From: Pacificoceanicola sp048553275
Lineage (GTDB): Bacteria > Pseudomonadota > Alphaproteobacteria > Rhodobacterales > Rhodobacteraceae
DNA: 64,000 bases
Assembly: GCF_048553275.1 (NCBI RefSeq)
Contig: NZ_JBLZMW010000002.1
Span: 186,001-250,000 of the forward strand
Direction of reading: 5' to 3'
In this document: positions 49,797 through 59,706 of the stretch, in pieces
Position numbering within the stretch: position 1 is the first letter of the stretch
Layout: every line of letters begins with the position of its first letter
Notes under the pieces: generated by a model
Database searches by the model: none
Seen by the model: only the letters and a program-made list of their open reading frames with translations
What the model was told of the DNA's origin: nothing
Position numbers and translations under genes: made by a program

Positions 49797-51017
49797 ATGG
49801 ACGGCTCCAAAGGTTTCGATGACACCCTGACGGGTGAGCAGAAGATCCGCAATTTCAACATCAACTTCGGCCCGCAGCACCCTGCGGCGCACGGGGTGCT
49901 TCGGATGGTTCTGGAGCTGGATGGCGAGATCGTGGAGCGGGCGGACCCACATATTGGCCTGCTGCACCGGGGTACGGAAAAGCTCATGGAGAGCCGGACC
50001 TACCTGCAGAACCTGCCGTATTTCGACCGGCTCGATTACGTCGCGCCGATGAACCAGGAACATGCCTGGTGCCTGGCCATCGAGCGGCTCTGCGGGATCG
50101 AGATTCCGCGCCGCGCCAGCCTGATCCGGGTGCTGTTCTGCGAGATCGGCCGGGTGCTCAACCACCTGCTGAACGTCACGACGCAGGCCATGGACGTGGG
50201 CGCGCTGACGCCGCCGCTCTGGGGCTTTGAAGAGCGTGAAAAGCTCATGGTATTCTATGAGCGCGCCTGCGGGGCGCGTCTGCATGCGGCCTACTTCCGG
50301 CCCGGCGGCGTGCATCAGGATCTGCCCAACGGGCTGCTGGACGATATGGAAACCTGGGCGAACGAATTCCCCAGGGTGCTGGACGATATCGACGGCCTGT
50401 TGACCGAAAACCGTATCTTCAAGCAGCGCAACTGCGATATCGGCGTTATCTCCGAGGAAGAGATCAACGACTGGGGGTTCTCCGGTGTCATGGTGCGGGG
50501 CAGCGGTCTTGCATGGGATCTGCGCCGGGCGCAACCCTATGAATGTTATGATGAATTCGACTTCCAGATCCCGGTGGGCAAGAACGGGGACTGCTATGAC
50601 CGCTATCTGTGCCGGATGGAGGAGATGCGCCAGTCGGTCAGCATCATTCATCAGGCCATTGCCAAACTGCGCGCGCCCGAAGGGCAGGGCGATGTGCTGG
50701 CGCGGGGCAAGCTGACGCCGCCGTCGCGGTCGGACATGAAGACCTCCATGGAGGCGCTCATCCACCATTTCAAACTCTACACCGAAGGCTTCAAGGTCCC
50801 GGCGGGCGAGATCTATGCCGCTGTCGAGGCGCCGAAGGGCGAGTTTGGCGTCTATCTCGTCTCTGACGGCACCAACAAGCCGTACCGCGCCAAGCTGCGC
50901 GCGCCCGGTTTCCTGCATCTGCAGGCGATGGATCACGTGTCCAAAGGCCACCAGCTGGCCGATGTGGCGGCGATCATCGGCACCATGGACGTGGTGTTCG
51001 GGGAGATCGACAGGTGA
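49797..51017 (+). CDS. nuoD: NADH-quinone oxidoreductase subunit D
   Basis: 406 residues, the 49-kDa-type subunit forming the quinone pocket with NuoB. FNINFGPQHPAAHGVLRMVLELDGE, IGLLHRGTEKLME, and YDEFDFQIPVGKNGDCYDRY are conserved; the HPAAHG loop lines the quinone site. Homologous to NiFe hydrogenase large subunits without the metal cysteines. Confidence 0.97.
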   Translation: MDGSKGFDDTLTGEQKIRNFNINFGPQHPAAHGVLRMVLELDGEIVERADPHIGLLHRGTEKLMESRTYLQNLPYFDRLDYVAPMNQEHAWCLAIERLCGIEIPRRASLIRVLFCEIGRVLNHLLNVTTQAMDVGALTPPLWGFEEREKLMVFYERACGARLHAAYFRPGGVHQDLPNGLLDDMETWANEFPRVLDDIDGLLTENRIFKQRNCDIGVISEEEINDWGFSGVMVRGSGLAWDLRRAQPYECYDEFDFQIPVGKNGDCYDRYLCRMEEMRQSVSIIHQAIAKLRAPEGQGDVLARGKLTPPSRSDMKTSMEALIHHFKLYTEGFKVPAGEIYAAVEAPKGEFGVYLVSDGTNKPYRAKLRAPGFLHLQAMDHVSKGHQLADVAAIIGTMDVVFGEIDR

Positions 51018-51079
51018 GATTGGCGGCGGCCCCGGGCTGCGCAGGACTGAGAATAACGCGACAGCTGCGAGGAATTGGA

Positions 51080-51388
51080 ATGAAAAGAGCGATCTTGAGC
51101 CTGGCTGCGGTGCCATTGCTTGCCGGTTGTATGCTTCCCGAGGGGGTGACCGAAGAGGATCTGATGAAGTTCGACACGGCGGTGGCCTCCATTGGCTGCG
51201 AGCTGTCGACGGAGTCGCATTATCTCCCGGTCGAGCTTCAGACCGGGATGACCCGCGAGAAACTGATCGAGATTGCCCAATACAAGGTACAGCGCGAGCA
51301 GGCGGTGCCGCTGCCGAGTGGCGGCGTGCGGTCGGTGGTCGGTGCCTGTGCCCCAACGGCTGCCCCGGCGCCCGCGCCGGAAGCCTGA
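51080..51388 (+). CDS. Small lipoprotein between nuoD and nuoE
   Basis: 102 residues. MKRAILSLAAVPLLAGC is a lipoprotein signal with lipobox LLAGC (Cys 17). The mature part has two further Cys (SIGCEL, GACAP) and a Pro/Ala tail. GAGGA lies upstream of ATG 51080. No family recognised. It may be one of the accessory ORFs seen in Rhodobacterales nuo operons; function unknown. Confidence 0.75.
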   Translation: MKRAILSLAAVPLLAGCMLPEGVTEEDLMKFDTAVASIGCELSTESHYLPVELQTGMTREKLIEIAQYKVQREQAVPLPSGGVRSVVGACAPTAAPAPAPEA

Positions 51389-51445
51389 GACTGACATGAT
51401 TGCGCCGCCCGGCTGGCGGCGCACAACTTTCGGAGACTGTGCCCG

Positions 51446-52675
51446 ATGCTGCGCCGTTTGCACAAAGAACAACCTGACAGCTTTGCCTTCACCCCGGACA
51501 ACCTGGCCTGGGCCGAAGCGCAAATGACGAAATACCCCGCCGGTCGTCAGGCCAGCGCGGTGATCCCGCTGCTGTGGCGGGCACAGGAGCAGGAGGGATG
51601 GCTCACCCGGCCCGCGATCGAAGGCGTGGCCGAAATGCTTGGCATGCCCTATATGCGGGTGCTCGAAGTGGCGTCCTTCTACTTCATGTTCCAGCTGCAA
51701 CCGGTTGGGTCCGTGGCCAATATCCAGATCTGCGGGACCACGTCCTGCCTGATCTGCGGCGCCGAGGACCTGATTGCGGTCTGCAAGGAAAAGATCGCCG
51801 AAAAGCCGCACACGCTCAGCGCCGACGGCAAGTTTTCCTGGGAGGAGGTGGAGTGCCTTGGGGCCTGCACCAATGCGCCCATGGCGCAGATCGGCAAGGA
51901 TTATTACGAAGATCTGACGGCGGAGTCCCTGGGCGCGCTGATTGATGCGCTGTCGCGGGGGGAAGTGCCGCAGGTGGGCCCGCAAAACGGGCGGTTTGCC
52001 TCCGAGCCGAAGAGCGGGATCACCTCGCTGACCGAATTTGTGAATGCCTCGATCAAGCTGAATGCCTCGGCGCAGTTGGCGACGGATATCGGCGACACGG
52101 TCAAGCGCATCGACGGCACCGAAGTGCCGCTGCGCGCGCCTTGGGGCAATGCGTCCGAGATGACCACCACCGGCGAGCGCGTGAAGGAACCGCGTCCGGC
52201 GTCGGGCCGTCCGGCGGATGCGACCGGCGTCGACGAGCGCGAAGCGCCTGCAACCTCCAAGGCTCTGCCCGAAAGCAAGGACGAGCCGGCAAAGGCCACG
52301 TCTGATGCCTCGTCTAAGACCAAAGCAGCAGATGCCGGCACGGCGGCTGCGGCTTCCGGGGGCGAGAACAGCGGCGAAGATGTGGGCAGCAAGCCAGCGA
52401 CGCTGGATGCGCCGAAGGGCGGCAAGGCCGATGACCTCAAGCAAATCAAGGGGATAGGCCCGAAGTTGGAGCAGCTCTGCAACAGTCTTGGCTTCTATCA
52501 CTTCGATCAGATCGCGGCGTGGAGCGCGGAGGAAGTGGCTTGGGTCGATGCCAATCTGGAGGGCTTCAAGGGCCGTGTGACGCGCGACGAGTGGGTTTCG
52601 CAGGCAAAAACGCTGGCGTCTGGCGCGGAAACCGAGTTTTCTAATCGGGTCAAGAAGGGGGATGTCTACGACTGA
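51446..52675 (+). CDS. nuoE: NADH-quinone oxidoreductase subunit E with C-terminal extension
   Basis: 409 residues; the usual NuoE is about 160-240. The first 190 form the thioredoxin-like [2Fe-2S] domain: CGTTSCLICGAEDL and ECLGACTNAPMAQIGKDYYE give the four Cys. Residues about 195-325 are an Ala/Lys/Glu-rich linker of low complexity. The last 80 (about 328-409) are a helix-hairpin-helix-like domain, LKQIKGIGPKLEQLCNSLGF, repeated in the membrane protein encoded next. The extension probably docks a partner or nucleic acid; unproven. Confidence 0.95.
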   Translation: MLRRLHKEQPDSFAFTPDNLAWAEAQMTKYPAGRQASAVIPLLWRAQEQEGWLTRPAIEGVAEMLGMPYMRVLEVASFYFMFQLQPVGSVANIQICGTTSCLICGAEDLIAVCKEKIAEKPHTLSADGKFSWEEVECLGACTNAPMAQIGKDYYEDLTAESLGALIDALSRGEVPQVGPQNGRFASEPKSGITSLTEFVNASIKLNASAQLATDIGDTVKRIDGTEVPLRAPWGNASEMTTTGERVKEPRPASGRPADATGVDEREAPATSKALPESKDEPAKATSDASSKTKAADAGTAAAASGGENSGEDVGSKPATLDAPKGGKADDLKQIKGIGPKLEQLCNSLGFYHFDQIAAWSAEEVAWVDANLEGFKGRVTRDEWVSQAKTLASGAETEFSNRVKKGDVYD

Positions 52676-52708
52676 GGCATTCGCAACTCGGAATAGGGGA
52701 GTGATCCG

Positions 52709-53602
52709 ATGAGTAACCAGACCGGAAGCTGTACGATGAAATGTTGGAGCGTTGCGGGGGCCGTGGGTCTTTTCAGCTTCTTGTTGAACATTTCGCTGGC
52801 GGATCGGGGGTTTGTCGCATCGCTCCTGATCGGGATTTTGGTGGCCGTGGGTCTGGGCCTTCTGTTTACCTGGATGTTCTGCAAGTCCGGCACGGCCTCT
52901 TTGGAAGATACGCCTACCGCGGCTGTTGCAGAGGCGGTCGGTGGGGCGGTGGCGGCGCCCGAGCCTGCGGCGCCGCGTGAAGCGCCTGCTGCGCCCGCTC
53001 CGGCGGATGAACCTGCTGCGGCGGATGAACCTGCTGCGGCGGATGAACCTGCAGCGGAGTCGGCAGTGGCAGATGAGCCTGCGGCCGAGACCGAGAAAGC
53101 CGAAACGGCGCAAGCGACGGCCCCTGATGAGAGCAATAGCGGCTCTGACGCCGCCGGGCCGACGATCAAACCGTCCAAGCCTTTGGCAGGTACGGAAGAA
53201 TTGGCCACGCGCAAGGGCAGCTGGCGCTATGAGGGCGGCGATCCCGCCCCGTCGGGCGCGGCAGAGGACAAGGTCGACCGCGATGGCGATGGTGTCGTCG
53301 AGGGCGATGACGAGGGCAAAAAGCCCGACATGATGTCTGCGCCCCGCGATGGCGGTGCCGACAATCTCAAGGAAATCAAGGGGATCGGGCCGAAGCTTGA
53401 GACTCTGTGCAACGATCTGGGGATCTATCACTTCGATCAGATTGCCGCATGGTCTGCGGATGAGCTGGCGTGGATTGATGCCAATCTCGTCGGGTTCAAA
53501 GGCCGGGCGACGCGCGACGATTGGGTTGGCCAGGCAAAAATCCTCGCGGCGGGCGGCGAGACGGAGTTTTCGCAGCGCGTCGAAGACGGCAAGGTTTACT
53601 GA
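52709..53602 (+). CDS. Membrane-anchored paralogue of the NuoE C-terminal domain
   Basis: 297 residues. Two membrane helices lie near residues 12-31 and 37-58. An Ala/Pro/Glu-rich linker follows, with DEPAAA units repeated four times (about 95-125), then an acidic Asp-rich patch. The last 80 residues (about 218-297) match the NuoE extension at about three in four positions, starting NLKEIKGIGPKLETLCNDLG. AGGGGAG precedes the ATG. Tandem placement after nuoE suggests duplication of the domain followed by acquisition of a membrane tether. Function unknown. Confidence 0.82.
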   Translation: MSNQTGSCTMKCWSVAGAVGLFSFLLNISLADRGFVASLLIGILVAVGLGLLFTWMFCKSGTASLEDTPTAAVAEAVGGAVAAPEPAAPREAPAAPAPADEPAAADEPAAADEPAAESAVADEPAAETEKAETAQATAPDESNSGSDAAGPTIKPSKPLAGTEELATRKGSWRYEGGDPAPSGAAEDKVDRDGDGVVEGDDEGKKPDMMSAPRDGGADNLKEIKGIGPKLETLCNDLGIYHFDQIAAWSADELAWIDANLVGFKGRATRDDWVGQAKILAAGGETEFSQRVEDGKVY

Positions 53603-53815
53603 CGGGCCGCGCCTGCGGATCACATCGGGGCGCGGAACGGGAAAAACGATGGGGAAGGGCACGCAAAGCGGCCCAGGCCCTGCGACGAGAGGGGGCCTTG
53701 CACCAGTCTGTGGGCTGTGCGAGGCCTTGAGTGTGGTGTCGCCTGGGAGGAGCGGCATCTTTGAAGAACGCGGGTGTTCCGTGTTTCACCAAAGGACGGG
53801 AACGGATACGTGACC

Positions 53816-54460
53816 ATGAAGACCTCCAGATTTACCAACCCGATGACGCCGGACTTCGGCGCCTTGATCGAATTTTGGGCCAAGCAGGCCGAAATGGTGA
53901 TCGAGATGAATTACGTCATGACGCAGGCGGCTTTGGACATGCCGCTGAGTGTGGCGCGTGTGATGCGCCGGGATGTTGCGGTGCCAGTGGCTGCAAAGGC
54001 TGCGGTTGCTCCGGCCAAGGCGCCTGCGGCCAAGGCCCCGGCGGCCAAGGCGCCCACACGCAAAACGGCGACACGCAAGGCTCCGGCGGCAAAAGCGGTC
54101 CCGGCAAAAGCGCCAGCGGCGGCCAAGACCCCGGCGGCGAAACCTGCATCTGCTCCGGCAGCGAAACCTGCCCCGACGCAGGCAGCGAAACCTGCAGCCG
54201 CTCCGGCGGCCAAAACGGCCCCGGCACAGGCAGCGAAACCTGCATCTGCTCCGGCGGCCAAAACTGCTCCGACGCAGGCGGCGAAGCCTGCATCTGCTGC
54301 GGCAGCGAAACCGGCCCAGACGCAGGCGGCGAAACCTGCCCCGGCTCCGGCGGCCAAGCCCGCAGAGGCTCAGGCGGCGGCCCCGAAAGCCCCTGCCGAG
54401 ACTGCGAAAACAAGTTCAAACACCGGCAATGCCGTAGACAAAACAACCGCCAAAGGGTAA
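53816..54460 (+). CDS. Phasin-like protein with Ala/Lys/Pro repeat tail
   Basis: 214 residues. The first 50 (FTNPMTPDFGALIEFWAKQAEMVIEMNYVM) are amphipathic helical and resemble the start of phasin-type granule-associated proteins. The rest (about 58-205) is made of AAKPA/APAQAAKPA-like repeats, histone-H1-like and highly basic. A GTG at 53810, two codons upstream, is an alternative start. The DNA shows tandem similarity over 54000-54380, so length may vary among strains. Possible DNA-binding or polymer-granule role; inference only. Confidence 0.7.
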   Translation: MKTSRFTNPMTPDFGALIEFWAKQAEMVIEMNYVMTQAALDMPLSVARVMRRDVAVPVAAKAAVAPAKAPAAKAPAAKAPTRKTATRKAPAAKAVPAKAPAAAKTPAAKPASAPAAKPAPTQAAKPAAAPAAKTAPAQAAKPASAPAAKTAPTQAAKPASAAAAKPAQTQAAKPAPAPAAKPAEAQAAAPKAPAETAKTSSNTGNAVDKTTAKG

Positions 54461-54472
54461 CGGGCAGAGGCA

Positions 54473-54697
54473 ATGACACAGGCAACATCGGACGAGCAGA
54501 AAACCGGGCGCAAGATTGCGCTGTTGATCGCCGGAACCGGTGTTGCCTGGATCGTCATCAATGCCATTGGCGCGGCGATGGGCTGGACGACGCGGACGCT
54601 TGCGTTGTTCGACCTGGCTGCGGTGGCCGCCTTCGGTTGGGCGATCTGGATGATTTACGGACTCTGGCGTTCGCGCCGCGAGAAACAGGACGAATAG
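54473..54697 (+). CDS. DUF5337-family two-helix membrane protein
   Basis: 74 residues. Two membrane helices (about 15-36 and 43-65), N-terminus charged, C-terminus RSRREKQDE. Matches a small family I know as DUF5337 from Rhodobacterales nuo operons. It ends one base before the nuoF ATG, so translation is close-coupled. Probably an accessory of complex I or its assembly; unproven. Confidence 0.8.
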   Translation: MTQATSDEQKTGRKIALLIAGTGVAWIVINAIGAAMGWTTRTLALFDLAAVAAFGWAIWMIYGLWRSRREKQDE

Positions 54698-54698
54698 C

Positions 54699-55997
<1,299 letters not shown>

Positions 55998-56039
55998 ACT
56001 GCCGGACGTTCCCGGACCGTAAACGCGATGATATCAACG

Positions 56040-56071
56040 CGGCCCGCCCTTTTGCGGGCCGTTCTTGTTTT
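56040..56071 (+). terminator. Terminator within the nuo locus, after nuoF
   Basis: An 8-bp stem CGGCCCGC (56040-56047) with GCGGGCCG (56054-56061), loop CCTTTT, then TTCTTGTTTT. It would uncouple nuoA-F from the downstream nuo genes, at least partly. Confidence 0.7.
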
Positions 56072-56192
56072 GCGGGGCTGGCGTCGCGCTCCTGTGGTCA
56101 GCCGCCACGGATGACACCGAAAGCCCCCAATGTCTTCATAAATTCAACGAATAAGTCCTGTCCTTTGCCTCGCGAGAGCGAGGACAGGTGAG

Positions 56193-56405
56193 ATGTTCGA
56201 CTATGAAGCAAACGAGTTGGTTCACCCGGACAGCTGCCCGAGATGCGGCACCTGCCCCTATCCCCAGGGGGCCGCTTGCCTGCGCTGCGGGTTGGTCTGT
56301 GCGCCGCGACAGACCCTGCGCAGCGGTGTGAACCCGAAAGGCTTGGTCAAGAGCGGATGCGTGGTCGCGGGGATCTTGCTGATGACCTGGCTCTTCTTTG
56401 GCTGA
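56193..56405 (+). CDS. Zinc-ribbon-like small membrane protein
   Basis: 70 residues. Six Cys in CPRCGTCP and CLRCGLVC arrangements (residues 15-36) suggest a zinc ribbon; one helix (about 53-69, CVVAGILLMTWLFFG) anchors it. No named family recognised. Follows the terminator after nuoF and precedes a lipoprotein gene. Confidence 0.65.
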   Translation: MFDYEANELVHPDSCPRCGTCPYPQGAACLRCGLVCAPRQTLRSGVNPKGLVKSGCVVAGILLMTWLFFG

Positions 56406-56516
56406 ACGCGGGGCTGGACCGCTTGACCATTCGGGCCAGAGAGAAGACACTGCGCCCGGAGAAACGGGGGCGTTTTTGCTCCAGACACAGACAAAAAAGT
56501 GCGAGGGAGCAGGGCG

Positions 56517-56867
56517 ATGATGCGGGTCATTCTGATGGGGGTTCTGGCGCTGTCGCTGGCCGGGTGCAGCAGCATCCGGGACCGGTTCGGTTTTGCCCAG
56601 AACCCTGAAGTGTTCGACGGCCAGCGCTTTCGCGGCACGGCCAAGGCGCCGCGCGGCGACCGGCAGTCCTTCGTGGCGACGGCCAAGCCGGTGTCCAAGT
56701 CTTTCGATGGCGCAATCGAGGCGGCGCGCTACGAGGGTATCCAGCATTGCATCCGCTATTTCGGCACGTCCGATATCGTCTGGGACAGTGGTCCCGACAC
56801 GCCGCGCGAGGCGATGCAGATCGACAATGACACTCTGATCTTTCGCGGCACCTGCGAGGATAAATAA
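56517..56867 (+). CDS. Small lipoprotein in the nuo locus
   Basis: 116 residues with lipoprotein signal MMRVILMGVLALSLAGC (lipobox SLAGC). The mature domain reads FRGTAKAPRGDRQSFVATAK and ends with Cys pairs (QHCIRYF, RGTCEDK). AGGGAG lies 7 bases before ATG 56517; a second ATG at 56520 is adjacent. Family unknown to me; likely outer-membrane or periplasmic. Confidence 0.75.
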   Translation: MMRVILMGVLALSLAGCSSIRDRFGFAQNPEVFDGQRFRGTAKAPRGDRQSFVATAKPVSKSFDGAIEAARYEGIQHCIRYFGTSDIVWDSGPDTPREAMQIDNDTLIFRGTCEDK

Positions 56868-56919
56868 TCCGGGCGGAGTGCGCCAGAGCCGGCGAAAATA
56901 CGCTGCGAGTCAATGGTTT

Positions 56920-56950
56920 GGGGTGGCTGCTATTGCATAACAGCCACCCC
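56920..56950 (+). promoter_or_regulatory. Long perfect hairpin upstream of the DUF5333 gene
   Basis: GGGGTGGCTG (56920-56929) pairs with CAGCCACCCC (56941-56950) around an 11-base loop. No T-run follows, so it is not a standard terminator; it may stabilise the downstream message or bind protein. Confidence 0.6.
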
Positions 56951-56994
56951 GCATCACATCTGCAGGCATGAGTATCCTGCAAGGAGGCGACCCG

Positions 56995-57402
56995 ATGCGC
57001 CTGATTCCCAAACGCGCCGTTGCGCTGGCCCTCGGGGCGGTAATGGCGGCCGGTCCGTTGGCGGCGAAACCGGCGTTGCGTGACGTGGCGGAGATCGACA
57101 ATGCGTTGATGGCCATCGCGATTGCCGATGAGATCCGCAAGACCTGCGATGATATCAATGCCCGGATGATCAAGGCCTATACAACGATCAATGCGCTGAA
57201 ATCCCGCGCCGGGGCGCTGGGGTATTCCGATGACGAAATCGAGGATTACGTGACCTCCAAGGACGAGAAGGCGCGAATGCGGGCGAAGGCGACGGCCTAT
57301 CTTGCGTCGCAGGGGGTGAATGCCGGGGACGGCGCGTCGCTCTGCGCCTTTGGCGAAACGCAGATTGACAAGGGCACGGCAATCGGCGTGCTGTTGCGCT
57401 GA
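56995..57402 (+). CDS. DUF5333-family exported protein
   Basis: 135 residues with an N-terminal signal (RLIPKRAVALALGAVMAAGPLAA). The mature part is helical with two Cys (RKTCDDIN, SLCAFG) and SRAGALGYSDDEIEDYV. Resembles DUF5333 proteins from Rhodobacterales, found beside nuoG. AAGGAGG is 7 bases from ATG 56995. Periplasmic; function unknown. Confidence 0.78.
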   Translation: MRLIPKRAVALALGAVMAAGPLAAKPALRDVAEIDNALMAIAIADEIRKTCDDINARMIKAYTTINALKSRAGALGYSDDEIEDYVTSKDEKARMRAKATAYLASQGVNAGDGASLCAFGETQIDKGTAIGVLLR

Positions 57403-57433
57403 GATCGGTGCAAGACCGAGAAAACAGGTCAGG

Positions 57434-57475
57434 AAAAGGCCCGCCGCAGACTCACGCAGTCCGGCGGGCTTTTTG
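57434..57475 (+). terminator. Terminator after the DUF5333 gene
   Basis: GGCCCGCC (57438-57445) pairs with GGCGGGCT (57463-57470), a 17-base loop, A-run before and TTTTT after. It suggests that nuoG has its own promoter in the following 212-base spacer, where I see no clear -35/-10 pair. Confidence 0.75.
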
Positions 57476-57687
57476 ATGCGGCACTGCGGCGCATCTGGGG
57501 TGACGCATTCATCAAAATGCATTTAAAACCCCGTATCCGCGTCGATTTTTCACGGCTTTGGTGTGGATATACGCTGGTGTCTTGGCTTCAGCCGCGTTAG
57601 AACCCGCCCGACCGCGGCCCGCATTGCCTGCACTTGATATCGGCGATCCGGGGCCGTCCCTAGGCACTGTAACTGAAGGGCTCGGGC

Positions 57688-59706
57688 ATGTCCGATTTGC
57701 GCAAGATCATCATTGATGGCAATGAGCTGGAGGTGGACGGGGCGATGACCCTGATCCAGGCCTGCGAGCAGGCGGGTATCGAGGTGCCGCGTTTTTGCTA
57801 CCACGAACGCCTTTCGATTGCAGGCAACTGCCGCATGTGCCTGGTCGAGGTGGTCGGCGGACCGCCGAAGCCTGCGGCCTCCTGCGCCATGCAGGTGCGC
57901 GATCTGCGCCCCGGCCCGGAAGGCCAGCCGCCGGTTGTGAAGACCAATTCGCCCATGGTGAAGAAGGCGCGCGAGGGGGTGATGGAGTTTCTCCTGATCA
58001 ACCACCCGCTGGATTGCCCGATCTGCGATCAGGGCGGCGAATGCGACCTGCAGGATCAGGCCATGGCCTATGGCGTCGATTTCTCGCGGTTCCGCGAACC
58101 CAAGCGGGCGGTGACCGATCTGGACCTTGGTCCGCTGGTCGAGACACACATGACGCGCTGCATCTCCTGCACCCGGTGCGTGCGGTTCACCACCGAAGTG
58201 GCCGGCATCACCCAGATGGGCCAGACCGGGCGCGGCGAGGATGCGGAGATCACCAGCTATCTCGGGCAGACGCTCGATTCGAACCTGCAGGGCAATATCA
58301 TCGACCTGTGCCCGGTGGGCGCGCTGGTCTCCAAGCCCTATGCCTTTACCGCGCGCCCCTGGGAGCTGACCAAGACTGAATCCATCGACGTGATGGATGC
58401 GCTTGGCTCGTCGATCCGGGTGGATACGAAGGGACGCGAAGTCATGCGCTTCCTGCCGCGCAACCATGACGGCGTGAACGAAGAATGGATTTCCGACAAG
58501 ACGCGCTTTGTCTGGGACGGGCTGCGTCGTCAGCGGCTCGACAAACCTTACGTGCGCGAGAACGGCAAGCTGCGCCCTGCAAGCTGGGGCGAGGCTCTGG
58601 CCAAGGCCGCAGAGGCGATCAAGGGGGCCAAGAACCTTGCCGGGATCGTCGGTGATCTGGCGCCGGTCGAGGCGGTCTACAGTCTCAAGGCGTTGATCGA
58701 GGGGCAGGGCGGCGTGGTCGAATCGCGCACCGACGGGGCAAAGCTGCCCGCCGGGAACCGGTCTGCCTATGTCGGCACTGCCGCGATCGAGGATATCGAC
58801 GAGGCGGAGATGATCCTGCTGATCGGCACCAACCCGCGCGAAGAGGCGCCGGTTCTGAACGCGCGCATTCGCAAGGCCTGGGCGCGCGGCGCCAAGGTGG
58901 CGCGGATCGGCGCGCCGGTCGATCTGACCTATGACGTGATCGAGCTTGGCACCGGGCGCGGCGCGCTCGATTGGGTGGCCAAGCAGGACCATTCCGACAA
59001 GGACGGCGTCAAGGGTGTGATGATCATCGGTCAGGGCGCTTTGACGGAGGCCGATGGCGCCGCCGTTCTGGGCACTGCGATGCAGACCGCAGAGGCGGGC
59101 CATTCGAAATTCATGGTCCTTCACACCGCCGCCGCCCGTGTCGGTGCGCTGGATGTGGGCGCGGTCAACGAGCGCGGCATGGACGCGGTCAACGAAGCCG
59201 ACGTGATCTATAACCTTGGCGCGGACGAGGTGGAGATCGGCGAGGGTGCGTTTGTGATCTATCAAGGCTCGCACGGCGATCGCGGCGCGCATCGTGCCGA
59301 TGTGATCCTGCCGGGCGCGGCCTACACCGAGGAGCAGGGCCTGTTCGTCAACACCGAAGGCCGTCCGCAGCTGGCGCTGCGCGCCGGGTTTGCACCGGGC
59401 GAGGCCAAGGAAAACTGGGCGATCCTGCGGGCGCTGTCCGGGGAGATGGACGCGACGCTGCCATGGGACAGCCTTGCGCAGCTGCGTCAGGCCCTGGTCA
59501 AGGACGTGCCGCATCTGGCGCAGATCGACACGGTGCCCGAGAACGCGTGGCAGGCCGAACCGGCCGGCACGCTCGGCGACGCCGACTTCCGCTATGTCAT
59601 CAAGGATTTCTGGCTGACCAATCCGATCGCACGGGCCTCGACTCTGATGGCGGAGCTGTCGAAGACCGCCAAGGACCGGGCGAATGCCCCGTTGGCGGCC
59701 GAGTGA
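57688..59706 (+). CDS. nuoG: NADH-quinone oxidoreductase subunit G
   Basis: 672 residues. Peripheral-arm subunit with [2Fe-2S] and [4Fe-4S] clusters: RFCYHERLSIAGNCRMCLVE, HPLDCPICDQGGECDLQDQA and MTRCISCTRCVRF supply the ligands (about 33-160). The rest is a molybdopterin-oxidoreductase-like fold without the cofactor. The stop TGA overlaps the next gene's GTG. Confidence 0.97.
   Translation: MSDLRKIIIDGNELEVDGAMTLIQACEQAGIEVPRFCYHERLSIAGNCRMCLVEVVGGPPKPAASCAMQVRDLRPGPEGQPPVVKTNSPMVKKAREGVMEFLLINHPLDCPICDQGGECDLQDQAMAYGVDFSRFREPKRAVTDLDLGPLVETHMTRCISCTRCVRFTTEVAGITQMGQTGRGEDAEITSYLGQTLDSNLQGNIIDLCPVGALVSKPYAFTARPWELTKTESIDVMDALGSSIRVDTKGREVMRFLPRNHDGVNEEWISDKTRFVWDGLRRQRLDKPYVRENGKLRPASWGEALAKAAEAIKGAKNLAGIVGDLAPVEAVYSLKALIEGQGGVVESRTDGAKLPAGNRSAYVGTAAIEDIDEAEMILLIGTNPREEAPVLNARIRKAWARGAKVARIGAPVDLTYDVIELGTGRGALDWVAKQDHSDKDGVKGVMIIGQGALTEADGAAVLGTAMQTAEAGHSKFMVLHTAAARVGALDVGAVNERGMDAVNEADVIYNLGADEVEIGEGAFVIYQGSHGDRGAHRADVILPGAAYTEEQGLFVNTEGRPQLALRAGFAPGEAKENWAILRALSGEMDATLPWDSLAQLRQALVKDVPHLAQIDTVPENAWQAEPAGTLGDADFRYVIKDFWLTNPIARASTLMAELSKTAKDRANAPLAAE

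Noticed and set aside
48489..51356. 955-codon minus-strand frame across the sulfotransferase and nuoD
   Set aside because: It covers two well-supported plus-strand genes and has no recognisable domain.
50933..53758. 941-codon minus-strand frame across nuoE and the membrane paralogue
   Set aside because: Shadow of genes with conserved Fe-S ligands and domains on the plus strand; composition is Arg/Leu/Gly-rich low complexity.
54000..54380. CRISPR-like or microsatellite array
   Set aside because: The repetition is degenerate, in frame and encodes Ala/Lys/Pro units of a protein tail.
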